Source: Helicobacteraceae bacterium (GTDB taxonomy: Bacteria; Campylobacterota; Campylobacteria; Campylobacterales; Sulfurimonadaceae). From it: a stretch of 12,114 nt of DNA. The notes beneath the pieces were generated by a model that had not been told where the DNA came from, did not search any database, and saw only the letters and a list, made by a program, of their open reading frames with translations. Numbering within the stretch: the stretch's first letter is position 1; every line of letters begins with the position of its first letter. This document shows positions 1-6,584 of this stretch, one piece after another. The stretch lies in NCBI GenBank assembly GCA_027056525.1, contig JALUKO010000136.1, positions 1 to 12,114 of the forward strand. The letters are read 5' to 3'. The translations under genes were made by a program, and so were the position numbers.

Positions 1-135
1 GATTTTTATCTTTTTTTCTTGTACTTGCTCTTTTTTCTCTACCGGAGGAAGAATAGTTCCCAAAACTATAAATAATAATAAAAGTAGTACATGTACCAAT
101 ACGGCAACGAGCAGGGCAAAATTAGAACGATTCAT
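1..135 (-). CDS. TonB/TolA-like membrane-anchored protein, N-terminal part (runs off left edge)
   Basis: Only the first 45 residues are inside the window. They begin MNRSNFALLVAVLVHVLL, giving one strong membrane helix at about residues 6-28, followed by a proline pair and then a charged Lys/Glu/Gln-rich stretch (about 32-45). A short cytoplasmic N-terminus, one helix carrying a histidine (H15) and a charged, Pro-led periplasmic linker are what TonB and TolA proteins look like; in those families a histidine in the helix is part of the energy-coupling motif. The usual serine four residues before the histidine is not present, so this is a resemblance only. A SPOR-domain or other single-pass protein would look the same at this length. 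I chose the ATG at 135 because GGAAA lies just before it; an in-frame ATG at 144 has no ribosome-binding site. The gene is divergent from hemL and has its own -10 box. Confidence 0.6.
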   Translation of the reverse strand, partial: MNRSNFALLVAVLVHVLLLLLFIVLGTILPPVEKKEQVQEKKIKI

Positions 136-167
136 TATTTCCATTTACAGTGAGAGTTTCTAAAGTG

Positions 168-178
168 ATTATAGCAAA
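168..178 (-). promoter_or_regulatory. Sigma-70 promoter (-10) for the leftward TonB/TolA-like gene
   Basis: Read on the minus strand this is TTTGCTATAAT, an extended -10 element with TATAAT at 173-168, about 33 bp from the chosen ATG at 135. The TTTGnTATAAT-type box without a -35 box is typical of Campylobacterota housekeeping promoters. It is an exact inverted copy of the hemL promoter element. Confidence 0.6.
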
Positions 179-194
179 TATAGATTAATAGTTC

Positions 195-205
195 TTTGCT
201 ATAAT
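195..205 (+). promoter_or_regulatory. Sigma-70 promoter (-10) for hemL
   Basis: TTTGCTATAAT, with the perfect TATAAT hexamer at 200-205. The start of transcription would be near 212, giving a leader of only about 20 bases before the hemL ATG, with AAGG as the ribosome-binding site. No convincing -35 hexamer is visible, as expected in this phylum. Confidence 0.7.
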
Positions 206-230
206 AACAAAAAAATTATAAGGTCAACGA

Positions 231-1523
231 ATGAGTATAGATGCATCATTGAAAGCTTTTGAAGAAGCAGAAAATTTAATTCCAGGTGGAGTGAATTCTC
301 CGGTTAGAGCATTCAAAAGTGTTGGGGGAACGCCGATTTTTATCACAGAAGGTGAGGGTGCTTACTTGAAAGATATTGATGGAAACAAATATGTAGATTA
401 TGTTCAAAGCTGGGGACCTCTTCTTTTTGGTCATCGTGATGAAACCATAGAAGCAGCGGTTATTGAAGCAGTAAAACATGGTTTGAGTTTTGGTGCACCG
501 ACTGTAGCAGAAACCGAGCTTGCCGAGTTAGTGGTTTCTTATTTTGATTCTATAGACAAAGTTCGCTTTGTAAGCAGTGGTACAGAAGCGGTTATGAGCG
601 CTATTCGTCTTGCTCGTGGTTTTACGGGTCGTGATGATATCGTTAAGTTTACAGGCTGTTATCATGGGCACTCTGATGCTCTTTTGGTAGAAGCCGGAAG
701 TGGTGCGGCAACATTTGGCAACCCAAGTTCACCGGGTGTTCCGGCGGATTTTACAAAACATACGCTGCTTGCAACTTATAATGATATCGAGAGTGTAAAA
801 AAATGTTTTGCAGACTCTGATAATATTGCATGTGTCATTATAGAACCTATCGCCGGCAATATGGGGCTTGTTCCTGCAGATAAAGAGTTTTTGGTACAAC
901 TTAGAGAACTATGTGATGCTAACGGAACACTTCTTATATTTGATGAAGTTATGAGTGGTTTTAGAGGAAGTATCAACGGAGCTGAGTCTATAACAGGAAC
1001 AAAACCTGACATTGTAACACTTGGTAAAGTTATAGGTGGCGGTATGCCGGTAGGTGCTTTTGGCGCACGTGCTGAAATCATGTCTATGCTTTCGCCTGAG
1101 GGTCCTGTATATCAAGCAGGAACACTTAGTGGTAATCCTGTAGCTATGGCGGCAGGATATGCGGCACTCAGTAAACTCAAACAAAATGCTCAGGTGCTCT
1201 CTGTGTTAAATGCAAGAGCACTCAGACTTGTCCAAGGGATGCAAAAAGAAGCTCACTCATGTGGCATTACGATGCAGATCGATACACGTGGTTCTATGTT
1301 TGGCTTCTTTTTTAATGAGAAACCGGTTAAAAATTTTGAGGATGCAACACACTCTGATGCGGAATTATTTGCAAAATTTCATGCTGCTATGCTTGAAGAA
1401 GGCTTTTACTTTGCCTGCTCACTTTATGAGACAGGATTTATCTCAACAGCTGTAACAGATGAGATGATAGAAGACACCATTAAAGCAAGTGCAAAAGTCT
1501 TTAAAGCAATTACAAATGGCTAA
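231..1523 (+). CDS. hemL: Glutamate-1-semialdehyde 2,1-aminomutase
   Basis: This PLP enzyme converts glutamate-1-semialdehyde to 5-aminolevulinate, the last step of the C5 route to haem, in the cytoplasm. The 430 residues match the usual family length. Visible hallmarks are the N-terminal IPGGVNSPVRAF segment (about residues 17-28), SSGTEAVMSAIRLAR (about 115-129), CYHGHSD (about 143-149), the cofactor-binding aspartate in IFDEVMSGFR (D238), and the Schiff-base lysine in LGKVIGGGMPVGAFG (K266). The ATG at 231 is preceded by AAGG and by a strong -10 box. Its end overlaps the next gene by 8 bases, so the three genes from here to 2347 look like one transcript. Nothing is missing from the active site; identification is firm. 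Confidence 0.97.
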   Translation: MSIDASLKAFEEAENLIPGGVNSPVRAFKSVGGTPIFITEGEGAYLKDIDGNKYVDYVQSWGPLLFGHRDETIEAAVIEAVKHGLSFGAPTVAETELAELVVSYFDSIDKVRFVSSGTEAVMSAIRLARGFTGRDDIVKFTGCYHGHSDALLVEAGSGAATFGNPSSPGVPADFTKHTLLATYNDIESVKKCFADSDNIACVIIEPIAGNMGLVPADKEFLVQLRELCDANGTLLIFDEVMSGFRGSINGAESITGTKPDIVTLGKVIGGGMPVGAFGARAEIMSMLSPEGPVYQAGTLSGNPVAMAAGYAALSKLKQNAQVLSVLNARALRLVQGMQKEAHSCGITMQIDTRGSMFGFFFNEKPVKNFEDATHSDAELFAKFHAAMLEEGFYFACSLYETGFISTAVTDEMIEDTIKASAKVFKAITNG

Positions 1524-1851
1524 CAAAGAAGAAAACGAAGAAGAAAAAAAACCGAGAATTAAACCCATTATCGAAGCAGCAGACCATTTGTCCTTAGGGA
1601 TATCGATGGTTGTAGCTGTTCTTATGGGTGTTGGAATTGGGTGGCTTCTCAAACGTTGGAGTGGTGAGACATGGACATTTTGGATCGGTGTTTTTATTGG
1701 GGTAGCTGCTGCGATACTTAATATCTATAAAGCTTATTCTAAACAGTACAAAGAGTTTGAAGAGCTTTCTAAGCAACCTCGTTACGCCATAAAGAAAAAA
1801 CTTGATGAAGATGACGATGATGATGAGGACTATGGTGCTACGAAATATTAA
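1516..1851 (+). CDS. AtpZ/AtpI-like two-helix membrane protein
   Basis: A 111-residue protein with a charged N-terminus (Glu/Lys-rich, residues 4-16), two membrane helices at about 28-46 and 54-71, and a charged C-terminus. The helix pair, with SLGISMVVAVLMGVGIGWLL followed by FWIGVFIGVAAAILNIYKAY, matches the AtpZ/ATPase gene 1 family (small proteins often next to F-type ATP synthase genes and proposed to help c-ring assembly or carry Mg2+). That function is family knowledge and not shown here; no atp genes are nearby. The C-terminus has an unusual acidic run (LDEDDDDDED, residues 97-106) just after a basic run. I chose the ATG at 1516, inside the last codons of hemL; a GTG at 1489 is in frame but would add residues encoded deep in hemL. 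It overlaps the following gene by about 20 bases. Confidence 0.8.
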   Translation: MANKEENEEEKKPRIKPIIEAADHLSLGISMVVAVLMGVGIGWLLKRWSGETWTFWIGVFIGVAAAILNIYKAYSKQYKEFEELSKQPRYAIKKKLDEDDDDDEDYGATKY

Positions 1852-2347
1852 GCTTTTTATAGTAGTTCAATTACTGATCTTTGCAACATACTTTATCTCA
1901 TTTGAATTTTTCATAAATGTAGAGATCGCATTTTTGAGCAGTTTTTTTATTATACTCGGCTCTATGTACACCTATAGAAAAATGGTGCATACAAAACTTC
2001 AAAATGAAGATGCTGCCGATGATGGTAAAAGAGATCTGCTTGACACCATAGAAGACCCATATGAACTATATGGTGACACTCCGCTCAATGAAGCGCCGGT
2101 TGAAGAGCTTGACCTTAAGGCAATTGTGAAAGAGGAAAAGAAAAAGATCAAGACACTAAGTCTTAAAAATATGAAACACGGCGCAAAGGGGAGTTTTTCT
2201 CTCTTTAGACTTGTTCCGTATCTGTTTTTGGTTTTAGGCTTTATCGCTTTAAATAATAATGAGCTTTTAAATATTGCTATTTATCTGCCATCACTTCTTG
2301 TAGGCATCATTGTAGGTTCTGTAAGTGGAAAAACTATGTTCACCTAA
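1832..2347 (+). CDS. Integral membrane protein of unknown function, hemL operon
   Basis: About 171 residues with four predicted helices arranged as two pairs: about 7-26 and 29-47, then a roughly 75-residue charged cytoplasmic-type loop (acidic to about 95, Lys-rich to about 118), then about 126-141 and 146-165. I recognise no catalytic motif. From memory, C. jejuni also has an integral membrane protein gene directly after hemL (Cj0852c beside Cj0853c), so this is probably its counterpart; that is an inference from context. The start lies inside the end of the AtpZ-like gene. GAGGA at 1825-1829 is only 2 bases from the ATG at 1832 but 5 bases from a GTG at 1835, so the true start may be the next codon. 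Its stop overlaps the stop of the convergent PAS-like gene by 4 bases. Confidence 0.72.
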   Translation: MVLRNIKLFIVVQLLIFATYFISFEFFINVEIAFLSSFFIILGSMYTYRKMVHTKLQNEDAADDGKRDLLDTIEDPYELYGDTPLNEAPVEELDLKAIVKEEKKKIKTLSLKNMKHGAKGSFSLFRLVPYLFLVLGFIALNNNELLNIAIYLPSLLVGIIVGSVSGKTMFT

Positions 2348-3027
2348 GAGGTGATCATAGGTATATTTATAGTGATCTCTTGTTGTATATCAACATAAAA
2401 ATCACTATCTGCGACTGACACTTCCAACTCATTGGCCTTTTGCTTATTGATCTTTTCCGCACTTACTTGAATAGAAAAAATACTATACTTTTTATCTTCA
2501 AATTTTATGTGTTCTCCAACTCTGAAGAAAAGTTTTGTATATATAATCTCATTGTCTGTGAAGCATGAATATATCTTATTAAAAATCTTTATAAATTCTT
2601 TGGAATCAATGATAATATCTGGTATGGTTGGATCAAACTCTTTTTTAAAGGTGATGTTCGTACCTATTGAGTTTGATGAGATGCAAAGATCTACAAGTGT
2701 ATAGATATTGGTCAATTGACCAACAGGCTTTGGATGATTGAGTTTAAATGAGGGTGTTTGATAAAATTTTATACCTATTTCATCTTCATTTTCATATCCG
2801 ACAGTAAGTCCAAAAAATTTATAACGACCAAATTCAAGGTCTAAAAATGTAGTTTTAAAGCCAAAAGTGACATTGGCATATGTTGTTGCAAGTTCAAAGA
2901 TCTCTTGAGGTGTTGCAGAGCCCAGTAAAAACTGTGCTTCAGCGTTGAGTGATATGATTTTTCCATTTGAGTTAAAGAGTACGAACGGGTTGTAATCATA
3001 CTCTAACCACTGTTGTTCAAAAGTCAT
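2344..3027 (-). CDS. PAS-like protein with degenerate histidine-kinase-like C-terminus, coupled to rpoD
   Basis: A 227-residue soluble protein that I do not recognise as a named gene. The N-terminal part (about residues 8-60) reads like a PAS domain: NPFVLFNSNGKIISLNAEAQ, then a short helix QEIFELA. Residues about 103-195 have the rhythm of a sensor kinase dimerisation plus ATPase region: QLTNIYTLVDLC, then an IPDIIIDSKEFIKIFNKIYS segment where an N-box (D..EL.QVL.NLL.NA in kinases) would sit, then YSIFSIQVSAE where the DxG strand would sit. The phospho-accepting His-Glu, the N-box asparagine and the glycine-rich ATP lid are not visible, so it is unlikely to be an active kinase. The start codon overlaps the rpoD stop (TAATG) with GAGGA just upstream, so it is translationally coupled to rpoD. 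A role near the sigma factor is inference. Confidence 0.7.
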   Translation of the reverse strand: MTFEQQWLEYDYNPFVLFNSNGKIISLNAEAQFLLGSATPQEIFELATTYANVTFGFKTTFLDLEFGRYKFFGLTVGYENEDEIGIKFYQTPSFKLNHPKPVGQLTNIYTLVDLCISSNSIGTNITFKKEFDPTIPDIIIDSKEFIKIFNKIYSCFTDNEIIYTKLFFRVGEHIKFEDKKYSIFSIQVSAEKINKQKANELEVSVADSDFYVDIQQEITINIPMITS

Positions 3028-4865
3028 TATTCCTCTATGTAGTTTTTAAGTTTACGTCCAACTTTAGGGTGTTTTAGTTTTTTGATTGCACTAGATTCGA
3101 TTTGACGAACTCTCTCGCGTGTTACGCTAAGCTCCTTACCGATCTCTTCAAGCGTTCTATCACTCTCGTCATCCATAATTCCAAAACGAAGTTTTATAAC
3201 AGCTTTCTCTCTCTCATTTAACTGCTCTAAAACCGACTCTATTTGAACTTTAAGGTCATCTTTAAGTATAGCATCAGAAGGTGATATAGAGGACTTGTCT
3301 TCAATAAAATCACCAAAACGACCATCATCTTCGTTTCCTATAGGCGCTTCAAGAGAGATAGGCTCTTTCGTGATCTTGATAACATTTTTGACCTTCTCGA
3401 CAGAGAGTCCGACCTCTTCAGCAATTGTATCAACATCTGGCTCTTTCCCATGCTCTTGAAGATGTTTACGCATAATTTTGTTAATACGGTTGATCGTTTC
3501 TATCATATGGATAGGGATACGGATCGTTCTGGCTTGATCAGCAATAGCACGACTAATCGCCTGACGAATCCACCAAGTAGCATAGGTTGAAAATTTATAC
3601 CCTTTTTGGTATTCAAATTTATCAACAGCTTTCATAAGACCTATATTGCCCTCTTGGATAAGGTCAAGAAAAGGTAACCCGCGGTTTGTGTAGCGTTTAG
3701 CAATCGATACAACAAGACGCAAGTTTGACTTTGCCATTTTTGTTTTAGATATTTCACTGATGTTCTTACCGCGTTTGATCTGCTCTAGAATATCGGCAAG
3801 TTTTTCCGGCTCCATATCAAAAGAGTTTTTGCTGGCTTCTTTGGTTTGAACCAGTTTTTTGATCTCCATATAGGTAGATACCATAGTGGCTTCTGGAACC
3901 ATATTTGCAATATTTTCTTTTGTCAGATCACAAATCTTTTCAACAAGAACTTTATGGTTTGCTTTAAGAGTCGCATTGAAAAGTGGAAGTTTATACTCAA
4001 GGCGTTTAAGCTCTTTGTCGTAACCTTCATCACTTCTAAGCGCTGTTTCCATCGCACGAACAAGTTCATTGATAAGCTTAGAGGTTGGACCAAGATCCAA
4101 AAGCTTCTCTTTTAAAACGGACTTTTTAAATGTAACACTTAAGAAATAGTGAACGATCTCTTCGTTAAGTTCACCATCTAATCCTTCCGGAGCTTTTTCT
4201 GCAAGTTTAACCCACTCTTTTTTTGCTTTTTCAAGTGCTTTAAAGCTTGTCGTAACTTTATCAACTCTGCTTTTGTCTTTTGCAGTAAGTGTTTTTTCTT
4301 CAGCTTCGCCATCACCGTCGTCTGCATCATCCTTTTCATCTTCAAAACTTTTGAAAAGTTCTTTTACACGTCTCTCACGGTTGATGAGAGGCTCTTTATA
4401 ATCAAGAATAAAATCAATAAGATAAGGAACAGAGCAGATTGCATCAATAATGATACTTTCACCCGCTTCAATTTTTTTAGAGATCTCTATCTCTTCCTCT
4501 TTTGTTAAAAGTGGAATTTGTCCCATTTCGCGCAGGTACATTCGCACAGGGGAGTCTGAGCGGGACCATTCAAGTAGCTCGTGCTCTTTGAGTATGTCAA
4601 ATTTGTCAGACTCATTGCTTTGAAGCATTTTTCTTTGTGCGGCACGTCTGGCTTCTGCTTCTTTGTCGTTAAGTCTTTTCGCATGTTCAGAAGCTGTATA
4701 TATACATGCTTTGTTTTTTGTAATAAGCTTAAAGATATTTTTTGCTTGAGCGGCAGTGGGTTGTTTTTCAAAAAGTTCTATGAGAGATTCGTAAGTCAAA
4801 CAATCTTTTGATTTGTTCTCTGCGAAGAATGATTCTATGGCTTTATTGAGTTCTTTTGCTGTCAT
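3027..4865 (-). CDS. rpoD: RNA polymerase primary sigma factor (sigma-70)
   Basis: The 612-residue housekeeping sigma factor, matching the full length of the family. Domains in order: a region 1.1-like N-terminus (about 1-70, with LTYESLIELF); region 1.2 with SPVRMYLREMGQIPLLTKEEE-type sequence (about 105-125); a long, poorly conserved charged spacer (about 160-360, with an acidic patch at 175-190); region 2 from KMAKSNLRLVVSIAKRY (376-392) through DLIQEGNIGLMKAVDKFEY and the -10 reading helix YATWWIRQAISRAIADQ (428-444); region 3 (about 455-520); and region 4 with TLEEIGKELSVTRERVRQIE (571-590), the -35 reading helix. Region 1.1 is near neutral by charge (12 basic, 10 acidic in residues 1-70), unlike the acidic E. 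coli version. It has its own promoter upstream and is followed by the coupled PAS-like gene. The ATG at 4865 has GGAG only at a rather long 11-base spacing. Confidence 0.97.
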   Translation of the reverse strand: MTAKELNKAIESFFAENKSKDCLTYESLIELFEKQPTAAQAKNIFKLITKNKACIYTASEHAKRLNDKEAEARRAAQRKMLQSNESDKFDILKEHELLEWSRSDSPVRMYLREMGQIPLLTKEEEIEISKKIEAGESIIIDAICSVPYLIDFILDYKEPLINRERRVKELFKSFEDEKDDADDGDGEAEEKTLTAKDKSRVDKVTTSFKALEKAKKEWVKLAEKAPEGLDGELNEEIVHYFLSVTFKKSVLKEKLLDLGPTSKLINELVRAMETALRSDEGYDKELKRLEYKLPLFNATLKANHKVLVEKICDLTKENIANMVPEATMVSTYMEIKKLVQTKEASKNSFDMEPEKLADILEQIKRGKNISEISKTKMAKSNLRLVVSIAKRYTNRGLPFLDLIQEGNIGLMKAVDKFEYQKGYKFSTYATWWIRQAISRAIADQARTIRIPIHMIETINRINKIMRKHLQEHGKEPDVDTIAEEVGLSVEKVKNVIKITKEPISLEAPIGNEDDGRFGDFIEDKSSISPSDAILKDDLKVQIESVLEQLNEREKAVIKLRFGIMDDESDRTLEEIGKELSVTRERVRQIESSAIKKLKHPKVGRKLKNYIEE

Positions 4866-4900
4866 ATTGCAGGATGCTCCATAGTGTTATATTTGTGAGT

Positions 4901-4938
4901 TTTTTAAGAAATGGATTATACCGAAATATTCTTAAAAA
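4901..4938. repeat. 10-bp perfect inverted repeat enclosing the rpoD -10 box
   Basis: TTTTTAAGAA at 4901-4910 and its exact complement TTCTTAAAAA at 4929-4938 are separated by 18 bases that contain the rpoD TATAAT. One arm covers the expected transcription start and the other the spacer upstream of the -10 box, so a dimeric repressor could sit here. The arms are A/T-rich, and one such repeat in 12 kb could arise by chance; its position is what makes it notable. Confidence 0.5.
4915..4926 (-). promoter_or_regulatory. rpoD: Sigma-70 promoter (-10) for rpoD
   Basis: On the minus strand this reads TTTCGGTATAAT, with TATAAT at 4920-4915, about 50 bases before the rpoD ATG. It lies in the 155-base gap between the ClC gene and rpoD, so rpoD has its own promoter rather than depending only on read-through. 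Confidence 0.65.
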
Positions 4939-5020
4939 CCACTTGGAAGCACAAGATTAAAACTTTTTCCAAAAAGAGCTGCTCATAAGGAGAAAAACTG
5001 TGTAGCACTCCAATATTTAT

Positions 5021-6424
5021 CTATTGCTCTTTTTTTCTTTTTTTCTTATCTTTAAGGTTTTTTCTTTTTTCTTGAAGTCTTTTTTTGATTTTTTTAATCT
5101 TATTAATTTCATGATCTTCTAAAGAGATATTGATATTTTCAACCTCTTCACCAATCTTCATTGAGAGCATTTCAGACTTTTTCATAGCAAGAATTTGTGA
5201 AGAAAAGATACTTCTATGTCCCGATATCAAAAAACTGATAATGGCACTTAGTGCTGCATAGTGCGCGATATCGATACCAAAAAGCTCTACAGTCATGATA
5301 GTAGAAGCGATCGGTGTGTTGGTGGTTGCAGAAAGCACACTCACAAAACCTAGTGCAGCAAAAAGGGTGATATGTTCAGGTGATATTAAGGTGCCCAAAG
5401 CATGACCGCTTGTAGCACCTATATAAAAGATAGGGGTTATGATCCCACCACTGCCACCGGCACCCAGTGATAGAGACGTAAAGAGAGTTTTTAATATAAA
5501 TGTATACCAGTGGATATCTTCGGAAAGTAGAGGGTTTGGACTAAGTGCATCCGATATGGTATCAAGTCCAAGACCGATATAGCTTTCTCCAAATATCAAG
5601 GTTAAAATCACTATGATAACGCCACCAAAAAAAGCTTTTGTATAGTCATGTGCATCGATCTTCTTAATATATTTGGAAGTTTTGGAAACTGAAGTTATGA
5701 CAATATCTGACACAAAACCAAAAAACAAAGCGCCCAGAATAACTTTGAAAATAAGTACAAGATCGAGCGAAACATCTTGAAAAAAGTGTAGATCATAGTA
5801 AGTGTATTGTATCCCTAAGAACTGTGCGGTGGTAAAAGCAGCAAATCCGGCAATAAAAGAGGGAAGGAGCACATCGTACATTATAAGACCGATAACAAGA
5901 ACTTCTACACCAAAAATCGCCCCTGCTATTGGTGTTCCAAATACCGTTGCAAAACCAGCACTGATACCGCAAATAACTAGCTTTTTTCTATCATGTGCGG
6001 AAAATTTAAACGTGGTTGAAAACAAGGAAGCCACTCCGGCTCCTATCTGTGCACCGGGTCCCTCTTTTCCCACTGAAGCACCTCCAAAGATACTGACAAC
6101 TGTAGCTAAAAGTTTAACGGGAATTACTTTGATATCAATCTTTCCATTATGTTTATGTATGGCTGATATAACCTTTTCTGTGCCGTGTCCCTCTGCCGTT
6201 GGAGCAAAGGTTTTTACAAGCCACACAGTTAAAACGAGTGCAAAGGGAAGTGTATAATAATATTCAAAAGGGAGTATCCCCTGACTTTCTTCGGCATATT
6301 TGAGTATATTTAAAAATCCGGTAACAACTGCACCGATAAGTATGCCAATAAGTGAAGATAAAAAAACCCATTTGACTACACTAAAGAAGATAGCTGTTTG
6401 TTCAGTTATATGTTTTTGTATCAT
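5021..6424 (-). CDS. ClC-family chloride channel/transporter
   Basis: A 467-residue inner membrane anion channel or Cl-/H+ exchanger with about ten or more hydrophobic helices spread over residues 12-400. Family motifs are GKEGP (119-123, with the gating glutamate E121), GTPIAGAIFGVEVL (163-176), GAGGSGGIITP (321-331, in place of GxFxP) and SGHRSIFSSQ (401-410). Three positions differ from the E. coli exchanger: the GSGIP motif is GHGTE (79-83); the inner proton-transfer glutamate (E203 in E. coli) aligns with V175, just after a conserved E174; and the chloride-coordinating tyrosine (Y445) aligns with F407. Valine at the proton site is what many true chloride channels have. There is no CBS domain; instead the protein ends in a strongly basic tail (about 440-467). 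The start is an ATG with GAGA upstream. It lies upstream of rpoD on the same strand. Confidence 0.92.
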   Translation of the reverse strand: MIQKHITEQTAIFFSVVKWVFLSSLIGILIGAVVTGFLNILKYAEESQGILPFEYYYTLPFALVLTVWLVKTFAPTAEGHGTEKVISAIHKHNGKIDIKVIPVKLLATVVSIFGGASVGKEGPGAQIGAGVASLFSTTFKFSAHDRKKLVICGISAGFATVFGTPIAGAIFGVEVLVIGLIMYDVLLPSFIAGFAAFTTAQFLGIQYTYYDLHFFQDVSLDLVLIFKVILGALFFGFVSDIVITSVSKTSKYIKKIDAHDYTKAFFGGVIIVILTLIFGESYIGLGLDTISDALSPNPLLSEDIHWYTFILKTLFTSLSLGAGGSGGIITPIFYIGATSGHALGTLISPEHITLFAALGFVSVLSATTNTPIASTIMTVELFGIDIAHYAALSAIISFLISGHRSIFSSQILAMKKSEMLSMKIGEEVENINISLEDHEINKIKKIKKRLQEKRKNLKDKKKRKKEQ

Positions 6425-6533
6425 AATATGTATCTCATGTTTGAATTATGACATATTTCTTAAAATTAGTATGCAAAGAATTTGTTTAAAATTATATTTT
6501 ATATTTATTGTCACTTAGTGTAATTAAGAACAC

Positions 6534-6549
6534 TGGAACACTCTTTGCT
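6534..6549 (+). promoter_or_regulatory. Sigma-54 (RpoN) promoter of flgF-flgG
   Basis: TGGAACACTCTTTGCT contains GG at 6535-6536 and GC at 6547-6548, the exact -24/-12 spacing for sigma-54, and agrees with the TGGnAC-N5-TTGC consensus except for one base. The transcription start would fall near 6560, leaving a leader of about 25 bases. Rod and hook genes are RpoN-dependent in Campylobacter and Helicobacter, which supports the call. Confidence 0.8.
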
Positions 6550-6584
6550 TTTTAACTTTGAGAAAATGCACATAAAGGGATTTT

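Noticed and set aside
776..1184. Minus-strand open frames inside hemL
   Set aside because: They are antisense shadows of a strongly conserved gene, with no ribosome-binding site or recognisable domain.
3846..4811. Plus-strand open frames inside rpoD
   Set aside because: They are Cys/Phe-rich shadow translations of the sigma factor coding strand without start signals.
4955..4976. Possible terminator after the ClC gene (CTTTTTGGAAAAAG on the minus strand, followed by TTTT)
   Set aside because: The stem is at most 5 A/T-rich pairs with one G-C pair and would be very unstable; transcription may well read through into rpoD.
4911..4988. A 25-residue plus-strand frame (MDYTEIFLKTTWKHK...) in the rpoD upstream gap
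   Set aside because: It has no good ribosome-binding site, and its start lies on the rpoD promoter and palindrome. It is most likely chance.
5802..6257. A 151-residue plus-strand frame inside the ClC gene
   Set aside because: Its composition (Pro, Ala, Thr-rich) mirrors the opposite-strand Gly-rich membrane gene. The ClC motifs on the minus strand show which frame is real.
6445..6450. CATAAT as a possible -10 box for the ClC gene on the minus strand
   Set aside because: It is only 5 of 6 to consensus in very A/T-rich DNA, with several equally weak alternatives such as TATAAT further upstream. A promoter must lie in this gap but I cannot place it.
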